Below, piece by piece: positions 37,601 through 49,592 of a stretch of 64,000 nucleotides of DNA. The translations under genes were made by a program, and so were the position numbers. Each line of letters starts with the position of its first letter. Position 1 is the stretch's first letter. The notes under the pieces were generated by a model, which ran no database searches, was not told the DNA's origin, and saw only the letters and a program-made list of their open reading frames with translations. This DNA is from Hofstenia miamia (lineage: Eukaryota; Xenacoelomorpha; Acoela; Hofsteniidae): contig CABFPE010000004.1 in assembly GCA_900660155.1 (NCBI GenBank), positions 2,891,565 to 2,955,564 on the forward strand. Reading direction: 5' to 3'.

Positions 37601-39111
37601 TAATACTTAAGTAGTCGCCTGCTTTTTTACCATTAAAAGAACCATATCCAAAAAGTAGCAGAGGCAGCGCAATTTTCAGCATTGAAGGAAATTGTTTAGT
37701 TGTTGTTATTTCTCTTGATTTTATTTATATGTTAGATTTCATTTAGCTTAGCTTGATTTTATTTTTAATCCATAATGACGCAATTCACACAAATTTTGGG
37801 AAAACATTCAATGCATTGATTGTAATCAATATTTAAATTGGTATAATGCTTTAGCGTATGCTTTAAAGAACTTTGCATTTGATTAAATTTTAATTATGAT
37901 ATCAATTAATTTTCGATCAATGGCCGACTTTGTCTGTGTGGACTCCTAATATCATGTCTAGTAGAAGGATTTTAGGGCAGTGCCCAATTTAAATACTGAA
38001 GCTATCTATAAATATTTGTTGATTCAAAATGAATTTAAAATTTATCCACTAATTTCTTAGTTTAAAATGATATTCCTATGGATTTATACTTTTTTACTCT
38101 AATTCATTGTAGGTAAGCATTTCATTAATTGCAAGTTAATGAAAAAAAAATAATAGAAACAAATCGCTCCCTATAAAAATGCAATTTTTTACACTACTAC
38201 TTACTATTTGAGGCAAGTAACTAACACAGCCTATCTCTTGACTGAATTTAATAATGATTTTGCAATTCAGAAATAACGCTCATTTTCATATTAGCAAACA
38301 TTCGAGCGTTTAATTACAAGCAAATATAGCAAAGATGATGAATCTGATGGCTTCTTGTTTACACTTCATTAATTTTAATGTCATGAGCCTTATAAACAAT
38401 CTATGAATTTGAATAGGACGCGATACGAGATGTACAGCTGGTGAATGCCGATAGCTCTATGCGTAACAAATGCTAGAAAAAGATACGAGCAGCCAGGGTC
38501 GTATTCAGGATTTGGGGGGGGCGTCTCAAATTTTGAACTGCCTTGACAAAAGTATTACTCATAATTCTATTTTTGGGAATATGGAACTGTTACCAACTGA
38601 AACTTCAAAGATCTTTCAAGTTCTTATAAGTTTTTTAAAAGTGTCCCTACATTATTAGCTTGGTATTTTAAAACATAAAATTGGAACTGTTTCCTTCAAA
38701 ATTACATGAAATTATTAAAGATTGGCATAAAATATTAATTTGCTTGATAATTTAAGTTTAGTAATTTTAAACTTTCAAAATGCAATGCATTAATGGAAGA
38801 CAGAATTGATTTTGGGCTCTGAAAACAAAGTTAATAAACCATATACTCCAATGCAACCCTTTAAAGAACCCAACTGATTTTTTTCTAATTATAGTGACAA
38901 TTTTAAAAATTTGTATAGGAACTTGAAAGAACTTAAAAGATCTTTAAAGTTTAAGTTGGTAGCAGTTCCATGGGATTACACGTGATGTATATACAAGGCA
39001 ACATCTAACACTTTTTTAACAGAATTTGCCATACATGCTGGCAGCTGAAAAAATATTAAAGATACTATAATTACTATATACATTATTATTTCATGGATTT
39101 TCAAGGCACAC
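34662..39111. other. Region upstream of the p53-family gene, no exon recognised
   Basis: Expected to hold the promoter and any transactivation-domain exon of the p53-family gene, but none is recognisable: no FxxxW-type motif in a splice-bounded frame. 38494 onwards (CAGGGTCGTATTCAGGA, then a G run) looks like a hAT-type left end. 36834-36845 is a 12-bp palindrome, GTACCCGGGTAC. Confidence 0.4.
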
Positions 39112-39480
39112 GTGCTGCAGAATTGTACCATGCGTATTCAGGCAAAATATATGAAGGTCGAAAATTGCTTAATAAATTATCATAGTTGTTCAATGTTTGA
39201 CAGAGTTGAAATTCTACCAGATGTCGTTATTACTCCCACCCTTGATCTTGGAAATGCCTTTGAAATAATCGCCTATATCAAGTCACAATTACAGAATACC
39301 GGTTTCACTGCTATAATGGAAGGAAAGGGGATGGACATTTAATTGGAATTGTATGCCAAGTTACGAAAATGTCAAGCTACATCGGCTGAAATTGAGAGAT
39401 GTTTCTCTATGTTAAGAAAACTCTTAACCTATGACAGAAATCTTAATCACAAATATATATGGAAATTTGAGCTGTTATTA
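39112..39480 (+). pseudogene. hAT transposase C-terminal relic
   Basis: A frame from 39112 reads to a TAA at 39340 and then continues in frame through KLRKCQATSAEIERCFSMLR and TYDRNLNHKYIW. The ATSAEIERCFSML segment matches the hAT C-terminal dimerization domain (SSA..ER.FS pattern). No zinc finger or catalytic core is recognisable upstream. It ends about 660 bp before the first p53-family exon and may share origin with the hAT-like end at 38494. Confidence 0.6.
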
Positions 39481-40139
39481 AATTTAGTGAGGCAATTGCT
39501 TTAAAAAATTAAATTATTATTTAAGAGTTTTTGTATTTGTTTTATATCTTGCTCTCAGTAATAGAAAAACTTTTTATATTGCTTAAATTGATCATTTTGA
39601 AAAATGGTCGTATTTTAAGGCATATTTAATTAAATTCCGTCATATTCTGTCATAAAAATTTTGTTTTTTTAAATTCACTATCCGGATCTCATGCCTAGTC
39701 GTAAAAAGCATGCTTTTTGCAAATATGTCCAATATTTTATTAAATAAGAGATATTCTAAGCAATTAAAATGATCGTTTTGCATTTGAACTTTCCAGATTA
39801 TCTCTTCAATATATAAACGAAGCTGTTTACAATATATTTCATTGAAAATATGTTCACCTTCTATTGATCTATCTCGTTTTTTAGAGTTTAAATACAAATT
39901 CATTCATTGACATTCTTAACAATCTCTTTTAAACCATTCTCATAATCGATCGAATCTTCGTCTTACTTAGTTGCATACCATCGATATTTTGGAAGAGCTT
40001 GAATCCTTAAGCTGACTGAATGCATAGAACTCTCAATTTTCTTTCCATATTCGATTAAAGCCATTTTCAAAGTTTAGATTTAGTGATGCTGTATGTATTT
40101 TGTGTTAAAACTTACGTCTCGTTATATTTGAATGTTTAG

Positions 40140-43100
40140 AAACTTCCCCTTATCCAGTGAACTCGGCATTCCAAAAATGAATGTCTGCGACAAATATTTT
40201 GGTGTCAAATCAGAACCCCACTATCCATACCCATCTCCAAATGCTCGTTTTTATTTAGTAAGTTTTAAAAATTTACATTATGCCATGCACGCTAACAATA
40301 TTTTGATGCACTTAGTAATTGATTATTTTAGAATTCTTCTCAAGATGTTGCTTCATATGAATTCTCAAATGTACGTTACTTGTCGCTTTCGTTGTTTTAA
40401 TTTAATTTAGACCTGCTTCAGCCCTGATACAAATTCACAAATTCCGTCTGCCTCAGATTATGCTGGAAATTATGGATTTGAAATATCATTTGGACCTCAA
40501 AATCACAATTCGTGCAAGAGTGCTTTGTGGACCGTAAGTCTTTCTTAGTTAATACATTCACATATGCTGTACGTATTTCGCATTGCTTGTTTAACTTTAC
40601 GAAACTAGCTTTGTTAGTAGTCAGAACCATCTTCATGTCTGTTATCGCGATAATTACTACAAGGTAGTAACATAAACTCATTGTTTGGTACGATGGGCAA
40701 CAAGAGGCTTAAATATGTTATCTTTAAGTTTATGATGTTTTAAGTCATAAGGATTTGTAATTTGACAAAATACAGTTGCTACTGCGTTTTATTGTACTCG
40801 GCAAAAATGTCAGATCATGGAAAGAATCTGTATATCCTTGTTCTATTTATGGATACATTATTCAATCTTTAATTTATTTGATATCTTCAGCAAGCATAAT
40901 TTTTATTAATAATCTTTTTGAAGTTTATTTGAATATCACAAATTATCTTCTTTAATGGTGATCTAGTGCTAAATATCCTTAAGTTCTTAAAGTTCGAAGA
41001 AAATGAACAAATTGTGCAATGACATTGAAAGGATGTCAGGGCTTTTCTACAGTATAAAATCCCGAACGCTGCCTCAACTTGCACAAAGTTGATTTCCTGT
41101 AATTTAGTTCTCCCCAATCATCAATAAACTCTATGTAAAAATGGCGGCCACATGTCCAGTGAGATTTAAGACTCTTTGTCCAGTTCCAAATGGCTGCTTT
41201 ATCCGTGCCACCCCTATTTTCAGACAACCAGAACATGTCAAGCAGATTGTTACGAGATGTCCCAATCATGCACATAGCAGAGATAAAGACAGCATGAATG
41301 AAAGTAAGATTTTCTCGCTTTTTTATATTTTATTTAACAGTCTTTTGCATGAAAACTTGATTCAATGACAATAGTTGTTTCTTAAGTACAATGTTGAATA
41401 TCTTGTGTATAAATAATCTCAAATTGTTTAATCGTATCAGTGCTCTTACATGAAAAATGTCTTTTTCCACGAATTGCAACTACGTTAGTAAAAAATTCAT
41501 GCTATTCATAGAAATCCTTAAATGTATGGGCAGCTTCTGTAATTTTATTAAACAATAAAGTTTATTAGTGTGAAAATTTTGTCTGAAATTTTCTGAAAGA
41601 AATTGGTTTTATATATACAAAGCTATGCATCTTAATCGGGGCGAAGCCTAAAAAATGCATTTCACGACCTTAGATTTTAAACTTTTCATTTTTTTACTGA
41701 AAATGTTTTCATTTAGCCAGTCAAAACCACTTTTGAAAACCATGTCTCGCCCCCTTGCCTACGCCACTGCCAAGATCAATTAGCAAACCATGTCTGGAAA
41801 TAACTACGTAATTTATATTTCCTAAAATATTCAATAATGCTGACTTAAAATATACAAGCCAACAATAGACCTACTTACATTTCAATATTGGTGTTTTTTC
41901 TATTAAAAATATATTTTTAAAAAAATAACTTTTTATAAACAGATTGGAAAGCTTTTGCAATAATTTGACAATTTGTGGAGGCCTTTGTGACGTTGTTTTT
42001 TATCCAACTTGTTCACCATTGAGATTACTCCTACGCTCCTGGTGTATATTGTTTATTAATACACAAACTGAAAAAATTTAGAATAAAAATTATAATCATA
42101 GTTTATTTTTGCAGAAATCTCATTTAACAGTTTTGTTTTGATGCGCCTTTAGGGAATGTTTGAAAATTATGTGTTATATTATGAATAAACTTGATTAGAT
42201 CATCCTGCCCCAAACCATTTAATCAGATGCGAACATCCAGATGCAGACTATCAGACACATCCATCAACTGGCAGACAATCCGTAGTTGTACCATTTGATT
42301 CACCCCAAGTTGGAACAGAGTATCTGACTTTGCTTTACAATTTCATGTGTTATGGATCGTGTGTTGGTGGGCTTAACAGGCGTCCAATTATGGTTATTTG
42401 ATATTTTCTAACAAATTAATTTTCAAACGAATACTTTAGGTAATATTTACTTTTGAAAAAGATGGGTTAGTCTTCGGGAGACGGGCAATTGAAGTCCGTA
42501 TTTGTGCATGTCCAGGTCGCGACAGGAAGAATGAAGAATCGCCTTCACCTGGAATTCATTCACGTGTCAAACGAAGTAGTTTATGTACTTTTTGATTTTA
42601 TATTATCATGTTCGGTTTATTTCTATTCTAATTGCGCAGTTGTTGCCTTTACTTTAAACTTAAACTGCCTACATTTTCTTCAAGTGTATTATGAAGTTTC
42701 GATATCTTGAAATATGGTCACAACTATTGGTGATCGTGCTCGAACATACGTGTACATGTACGAAAGTGTATTTTTCACAATATTTCATTGAACGTTTCCA
42801 TTTTTTAAAAAGGTTTGAAATTCTCGCTATTCCTAATTTCCAGGTAATCACGAGATCTAAAGCCGATGGGACTACCTTCTGGGTGCGCAGTGCGAAAATT
42901 CAGCAGTCGACAGGCGCTTAAACTTTTTTAGAAGTCAGAATTTCTAGGCAATTTGAGATTAACCAAGGCCTACTTTAATCACGGCCTGGCTATTTACAGT
43001 AAATTAGTGTAAAATTTTGTACAAGTATGCAATACAGGGAATATAAAAGATTTACTCCAGCTTTGTGGACCCACAAACATTCAATTTGCTTCGAAACAAA

Positions 43101-45898
43101 AAAAGGTTCACCAAACAGTTAGTGTTCCACAAATAAAGACATGAATTTAATGTCTAGAAATGTTGCATATCAAATTAGAAAAGTTAGTTTAAAATTTCTT
43201 CGTGAGTAGGTCTATATTCCTGGATTTTTGTGCCGTCAAATCATATATTTTGATATATAGAAAAATGTTTGTTTATTGTTAACCACTTCCGTACCAAGTA
43301 TGTATATATACGTCCTATATTTTGTCATTCAATGACCAAGGACGTATATATACGTTGTTGCATAAAAAGATTTATAAAGAGCCCGGTTGTTTGCGATACT
43401 TCGAATAAATTTATCGGTGGTTGAGAAAGGTCTGGCACTATTTTATAAAGACTGCTGACTACGTGAAATTGCTTTCTGGCTTTTTGTTTATTGTATTGGT
43501 AGAGAAGAGGTTAATGACCACTTTATATTTGAATGTAGTTTTTACAATTTTTAAAATGAAAACATTCCAAAAAGAATAGAAACTTGTGAAATAGCTAAGT
43601 CTTTGCTTTAGTTACTTAAAGTAACTTCTTACAACAATTCCTGGCATTATGCAGTGAGGTATTTTTGTGGCCTCATTGTTAATTTTACTGGAAATCGCCA
43701 GGGCGTGATTACAGTAGGCCTCGGGTTAACCTAATTCAACTAAAACTGTATATTTCACTATTTCTGCATGGTTTATTATTTTCAGTTTGTTTACTGTTTG
43801 TTTCGGATACTTAGATTTAGAAATCGATTTTCAAAGTAGCAATTTTCAATTACAAGATTAAATATAGACCAAACAATTTGCTATTTGAAGCCTGAATGCT
43901 CTGTTTAAATTTCAAAGCATAGCTTTGCTCCTACATGTAATGTGATGTACGTAATTTGTCGATTGTTATACTACACTCTGAGCATTTGTTGTTACAGGTA
44001 GCGATGCTTTTGCCAACATATTTCGTTTAGCTTCCAAGCCGTTTTATATGCCGCCTTCCAAAGTAAGCAAGGCCATTCACCTGAGTGACGATGATGATCA
44101 GTCCACCTACACTATTAGTGTATGTATTTACTTCTTTCATGTTGTGAAGTTCATTCAATAGTATTTTAAGACCTTTAATAACTATTTTAGCAGAATTAAA
44201 AAGTTGATTTATGAAAATATATTCATTGTCCTTTATACACGTTTCATAATTTTCTTTTCTAATCATTAGAATAGCAATGAAAATATCTTTGAAAGAATGT
44301 CTCGATTTTCATTCGCAAGACGCATTAAATTTTTTTTTTGCAACAGAAGCTCATTGTCCGTTTTTTAGAAATGCATGTACAAGGATTTTATGTGTCCCTT
44401 ATTATAGGCCGAAAAATACTGTAGTTTAATTGCAATGAATTACTCTTTGTCAAAAGCTCACTGGACATTGTACTTCAATTTCCCCAAATGAAAAAAAAAT
44501 GATTTTCTATGGTATGTTCATATTAATACCTAAATTTACCAAAGGGCATCGATATGTATCTCTTGTTTCTTCGAATATGCTCAAAAATTGAGATTCTTTA
44601 AAAGTCCGCGTTTAGGTTGTTGGAAGACGCAGTTACGATCAACTACTTGATACAGTTTCTTTCCTAAGAACAATGGGAGTGGATATTCAACTGGGAAACA
44701 ACGAGAATGGAATCGCAGACAAGTAAATTTTACATACAATTCAATAACCATTCAATTTGAAAACTTAATGTTCCTTATATTTTTCCTTGAACTTTAATTG
44801 ACCATTTTTTCCAAACTTGTGCAAAAAATGAAATTCAAATCATTTGATAGTTTCTCCTTCTTTTCAATTAAAATGTTTTTTTACCAAACTACCAAAAAAG
44901 TCTTTAAAAAATTCAGGCTTAGACTACCTACGTTCTTCTAAAAGCGCAAACTGTTCCACATCTTCAAATTATATTTTTCAAACCAATTGTGAAATTTGGA
45001 ATTGAGATGATGAGACATCTATTGATGAACGTGGTCTGTTGTTGAAAATTTGTACTAACGTGTATTGCTATGCCTCAAATACTTTGGTGCAAAATGTTAG
45101 CAGGTGTGATCAAAAGCAACCAAATGAAACCATATTTCTACCCAATGAAGTTAAAGGTTAATATCCTTTCAATTTCAGCGGAGATAAATGCGTTCCTGGG
45201 TACTCATAGGTTGAGATGTGCCTCAGGCATGTCTGGATATAGTAAATTAAGACTAGATGTGTGGACTTATATTTTCAGACAAATTTGGGCTTGCATATAA
45301 CATGTAGACTTAACATTGAACTCTTAACAAACTGGGACTTGGTGGGTCTAATTTTTTACAGCGTTCGGACCGAGAGGCATGGGATTTGCAAGGGCTGAGC
45401 CTAAAAACGCAGGCCCATTTATCTCTTAGTTTTAGAATTGTGTGAGCTTCTCAAATGTTTTTCTGCGAGTTTTTTATCAGTGTTATTAGTTCTTCTTTAT
45501 TCGAATCTTTGATAAAATATTGGTGTATATTGTTGATTATAATTTTTCATAGATCATAGTTTTTTTCTAAATGAAACTAGTGTGATAGCAATTGTTTCAT
45601 ATATTAGCGAATTACACAAAATCATCAAAAATCCTAGTTAGATATAAATTATGGAAATAAGTTACTTTTCTCATTTAGCTGTATTACTGAATTACGGATT
45701 TTTGAAAGTTATGAACATATGTTCATATATTGATACTGGAAACTTTTAAAACCAAACTGCTTAAATGGATATGAGAGTTTTGATAATTTGAATTTCAGAG
45801 GTTTGAAAATCGAAAACATTTTTATGCAATAAAAATATGTCTATTCTTTTTCTTAAAATAATTCGGTATAAGAAAAAACGGAGCACAACATAAAGAAT

Positions 45899-45932
<34 letters not shown>

Positions 45933-48900
45933 NNNNNNNNNNNNNNNNNNNNNNNNNNNNNNNNNNNNNNNNNNNNNNNNNNNNNNNNNNNNNNNNNNNN
46001 NNNNNNNNNNNNNNNNNNNNNNNNNNNNNNNNNNNNNNNNNNNNNNNNNNNNNNNNNNNNNNNNNNNNNNNNNNNNNNNNNNNNNNNNNNNNNNNNNNNN
46101 NNNNNNNNNNATTTATATTCATATTCTACATACACACTATGAAAGGGATAGACCGGTTTCTTTTATTTAAGACATCATTAGTACAAATATGCGGTAAAAA
46201 TTAAATATATTTACAGTAGACTACACTTAATATAATTTACATTGCATGCTCTTAAAATAAATTCAATGATATCATGCTTAGTTGTGTAATTAATAATTTG
46301 TCTTTCTTTGATTGCTAAATTATTAATATTTCTCCCATTTTATGATGTTCTGATCTTAGTCTGATGTAAAAATTTTCTTCTCTTAGTTGATGTTTGTGCA
46401 TAAAAAGGTCGGATTTCAGGTGCCCATTAATATGTTCTTTAATTCTCACCCACCTCAAGATACTAAAATTTTGCCGAAAGCAATCATTGAATTATGATAA
46501 ATTTATTAACATTCGTTTTTCGCATGATACATTTAAATAAAACGCGAGTTTTGCTATTTTTGTTAGAAAATCCTTTATGAAAGTAAGAATGGACAAAACC
46601 CAAGAATTAGTTTCCAAACTTTCCATAAAATTTTGTATGAATTTGAAAAAAAATAATTACAAAAAAACAGTTGTCTTAAACAGAACCGTTTTAAAACATG
46701 CCAATTCTGTTTATAGTCAAACATTATTCATTAAAATTTTTATAATAGAGTTGCCTTTACTCCATTTTAAAGTTTGGGGCTCATTTTCACTTTAGCATAA
46801 TATATTTTTATTATTCTATGAAATATTTTCTTGGACATATTGATGATAAATGCTATTTATTCTATGTTATTATATATTGTGTATATTATTATACAATAAC
46901 CAGCCTATTTAGCAGTGTGGTATCGACCATTCCAGACAATCCGGTGGTAAGCACAACTAACATTGAAAAGGAGAATGGCATGCCAGGAATGCAGGGTGAA
47001 TATCTGCAGAAATTTAGCAGTAATGGAATAGAAAGCTGTATGAGCGTCGCAACGTACGTTTTTATTGTTTTTATTAAGAGTTAAGCACATGTTTAGATGG
47101 TTAAGTGCAATTGGTTGTTCGCAATGTCTTGATGCTTTTCTTTCGAAAAACATACTTCACGTCGCCCAACTACATGAACTATCTATAGAGGTAAATTTGA
47201 ATCTAAGGCTAAAGTTAAGTCCTCTACATAAAAATCGGATATGAAGTTCTCGAAATTTTAACTTGTTAAATATAATGATTAAGAGTTCAATTATTCTTTA
47301 TTGAACGAAAATATTAAAAATTGTACTAGGCTAAATGAAATAAAGAGCAAACTACTAGTTTTTGTATAAATCGGTGATTCGACTCTAGCCAGACTCGAGT
47401 TGGCTGGTATCTCATGCATTACGTTTCCTGTTAGGATTTTGGCTGCCCTTTTTTACACCGATTTCAGGAGAATGGTCTTTCATGTGGACACTACCAGATT
47501 ATCCGAATTGATTCACATGAGAAACGGAAGAATCCGGTAATGCCTAACATTTACCTCTACACTTAGATTAATTTCACCGTTTGTACTTTCAAGATCTGAT
47601 TACGGAAATTCGTTACTTTGAGGTTGTCCGAACTTTATAGTTAACCCTATCAGGGCTGGGGAAAGAGGAGCCTGTAGGCTCATAACCTAACTTTTGTTAT
47701 TAGCTACTGAGTCAATTCTTATGAAATTTTGCGACTTTCCTAATTATGCATGTCAAATATTGGAAAAAAGTTAAAACCCTCTCAAAATTATCAATATAAC
47801 CAGTGAAGCGTTTAGGGCCCCCTTTTGGGGCCAGCTGTGAACAATTAAGATGTTCTCTTTTCATCAACATTGAAAATATTTCACTTTAATTCAAGACGTC
47901 ATTAATATTTTTATTCCAAAAAGCAGACGATTGCATTTTGTGTAAATATACTTTTGTTTAAAAACATTTTTTTCTGTAAAAATGGGTGTCCGCCCCTGCC
48001 CCCACCGGTTTTAAAAATTCTAAACGCGCCTTGCCTCTGTATATAACCATTTGTTTGTTGTTTTGTGAAAAAGCTCACACTGCGGCAAGCCTGCTACCTC
48101 GGCCTTCAACTACAATATTGTGGTGCTCACTCTCGGGCCAACGTTACTCAGTATAAGAACTGTGAAGAATGCTGAAAGTAAAACGCCATGGCATTCTTGA
48201 ACACTTGCCAACTCGACAGCAATATGCATTTTTGCAACTCAGCTGACACTTCCACCTCAAACATGTAATCGCAGAAGACTTTGTGCTCCTCTTAAACAGT
48301 TGCAGAAATGTGTGGCTTTAGGATATTAAAGGTTAGATCAAAAACGCCTCCGTCCATGTTCTTCGACACCCTTACCGGGGAGGGGAGCAGCAAAGACGAA
48401 AAGTCGGTAATGATATTGTTAGAGATTTGAAGGTTTGATGAAGAAATGCTGCGTTGAGATGAAAAGATGTCGTGGAAGTCCAATATGTTAGCGCCATGAT
48501 TGATCAAACGTGGTGGGTGAGTCTGTGCAGGCAAGGTTGGAAGTCACAGAGGGCAGTACAGTTTGATCTTATTGTACGCCATGATTAGCACGTGTGTGGT
48601 TAGACATCTTGACTTTGCCAGTTCGCGAAAATTTCTTGTAGGCCACCGACTACGATAAAAAGCATAAAATAGTTGTCAGAGTTGTAAACGGTTCGGGTCA
48701 CACTTTAGTAATTTAAATAATATTGAAAATTATTGTGCAAATTGCCGCAAGAAATATGTTTGTTATTAGACCATCCTCATCCAAAAACTGTCAGAATATT
48801 GAGAAATTTGACGTTCTTGCTAGAAAACTCAATGTCAATCGTTTTCATGTAACTCCATTCCTCATTTGAGGAGCTTAAATTTTTGCAAAACCGTATTTTC

Positions 48901-49331
48901 CTATGCTTTCAAATATTTTGGATGATGTTCATAAGATTAATTTGAACAATGCATAAAATATTCTAATTGACATTTAGGGATTACATTTACAATAGTTTCT
49001 TTAGGATTTGTTTTGGTTAAATTGCCATCTTAGTTTAAATTTTTTCGTTTTAAAATTGGAAGGTGCCCCTCAAAAAATCAGAAAGCCGCGTCTGCCTGCA
49101 CCTGAACACTGCAATGTTTTTTAGGAATTCGAAAATATGGACATTTCAAAAGAATGTTTGAGGAGAATCTTAGACAGCATCAAGATGATGAAATCAGATG
49201 GAAAGCCTCCTGTAACATTAATACGTTCTTCTAGTGATGCATCAACCACTATTCTCCCTAATGGCGAAATGGAGACCCGTTACACATTGAAGCATACTAT
49301 TTCACTGCTTAGCGGTTTTGGAGATTTTTAA
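40140..49331 (+). CDS. p53/p63/p73-family transcription factor, ten coding exons
   Basis: Exons: 40140-40257, 40411-40533, 41108-41303, 42199-42392, 42440-42575 (or -42578), 43998-44119, 44616-44722, 46913-47057, 47468-47536, 49125-49331. All are flanked by AG/GT and keep phase, giving 471 codons to TAA 49329. Numbering from the first full codon: DNA-binding domain about 50-255, tetramerization about 290-322, SAM-like about 363-425, C-terminal RYTLKHTIS at 455-463. This is the p63/p73-alpha layout, not the short p53 layout. The family binds DNA as tetramers in the nucleus and controls genome-integrity, apoptosis and germline-quality programmes. Exon 40140 starts in phase 2, so a 5' exon is missing, or translation starts at ATG 40177 (459 aa, no transactivation domain). 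ATTAAA at 49585 is a possible poly(A) signal. p63 versus p73 orthology is not decided here. Confidence 0.92.
40411..42575 (+). other. p53-family DNA-binding domain exons
   Basis: The domain opens with [13 protein letters not shown] and [16 protein letters not shown], then [20 protein letters not shown]. Zinc ligands equivalent to human p53 C176/H179 lie in TRCPNH (residues 131/134), and C238/C242 in [10 protein letters not shown] (196/200). DNA-contact arginines equivalent to R248 (NRRPI), R273 (EVRIC) and R280 (PGRDRK) are all present. Nothing suggests loss of DNA binding. Spread over four exons, with introns at phases 0, 1 and 0 between them. Confidence 0.95.
41636..41769. mobile_element. 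hAT-like MITE fragment in p53-family intron 3
   Basis: Begins near GGGGCGAAGCC and ends CGCCCCCTTGCCTACGCCACTG, the complement of a CAGTGGCGTAGG-type hAT end. The left terminal repeat is absent, so it is truncated or decayed. Confidence 0.5.
43279..43514. mobile_element. piggyBac-type MITE in p53-family intron 5
   Basis: 236 bp bounded by TTAA (43279-43282, 43511-43514). Terminal repeats TTAACCACTTCCGTACCAA and, inverted, TTAACCTCTTCTCTACCAA. Just inside the left end is an inverted pair, TGTATATATACGTCC and GGACGTATATATACG (about 43300-43354), with a small hairpin (GTCATTCAATGAC) in its loop. Non-coding. Confidence 0.8.
43998..44722 (+). other. p53-family linker and tetramerization-domain exons
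   Basis: Exon 6 (43998-44119) encodes a linker ending in an acidic run, [11 protein letters not shown]. Exon 7 (44616-44722) continues [20 protein letters not shown]. Together they make the beta-strand, Gly-Arg turn and helix of the tetramerization domain (human p53 has FTLQIRGRERFEMF at this place). This is the piece that assembles the dimer of dimers. Confidence 0.9.
45933..46110. other. Assembly gap (N run) in p53-family intron 7
   Basis: 178 unknown bases following a (TA)n tract (45903-45932). An exon between the tetramerization and SAM exons could in principle hide here, but phases match without one. Confidence 0.99.
47801..48039. mobile_element. hAT-type MITE in p53-family intron 9
   Basis: 239 bp with ends CAGTGAAGCGTTTAGGG and, inverted, CAGAGGCAAGGCGCGTTTAG. 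Flanking 8-mers AATATAAC and TATATAAC match at seven of eight. Interior has GGGGCC-rich words near both ends. Confidence 0.7.
48150..48582 (-). pseudogene. Retrocopy-like decayed ORF, antisense in p53-family intron 9
   Basis: A G+C-richer island in A/T-rich intron. One frame runs from ATG 48582 ([12 protein letters not shown]) through [37 protein letters not shown] and [16 protein letters not shown] to about 48150, interrupted by only two stops (a TGA after CPL and a TAA at 48299-48301). No intron is needed. An uninterrupted, compositionally foreign, stop-bearing frame is what a processed pseudogene looks like. I do not recognise the parent, and no poly(A) tract or target duplication was found. 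A DNA-element origin remains possible. Confidence 0.45.
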
Positions 49332-49592
49332 CTATTTATATTTTTGTACATTTTTGTCCCGTCTTTGTCATATTTGGTTTTTATATTTGTTTTTTATAAA
49401 AGTTGTATTGATCGAACAACTTATTACTCTGACTAACGATACATAATAAGAGTTCCCAAAACCTTTCTTTTTAAATGCTTCCAACTTCTAGGACTACTCA
49501 ATTTTCTTCTGGACCAAAGATTAATGGTTCCAGACCACATTGTACCGTTAGATATAATCGAAGTCTCATCTCATTACTACTATTATTAAAGA

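Larger units (their letters stand above)
46913..49331 (+). other. SAM-like domain and C-terminal inhibitory-type motif exons
   Basis: Exon 8 (46913-47057) ends [11 protein letters not shown]. Exon 9 (47468-47536) continues [15 protein letters not shown]. Exon 10 (49125-49331) has [20 protein letters not shown], then a Ser/Thr-rich linker and the final [16 protein letters not shown]. Compared with vertebrate p63/p73 SAM domains, the Gly-Cys, GL..Y and last-helix positions line up, with a few extra residues before the last helix. The final motif resembles the RFTLRQTISF segment of p63-alpha, part of its transactivation-inhibitory domain. Exon 8 needs donor TAC|GTTTTT; the stronger-looking GTACGT four bases earlier would shift the frame. 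Confidence 0.75.

Noticed and set aside
42843-42921. Exon-like frame after an acceptor, reading [18 protein letters not shown]
   Set aside because: The preceding exon ends in phase 1, which reads this segment into an immediate stop, whereas the next exon at 43998 continues the p53-family frame correctly. At most a rare alternative terminal exon.
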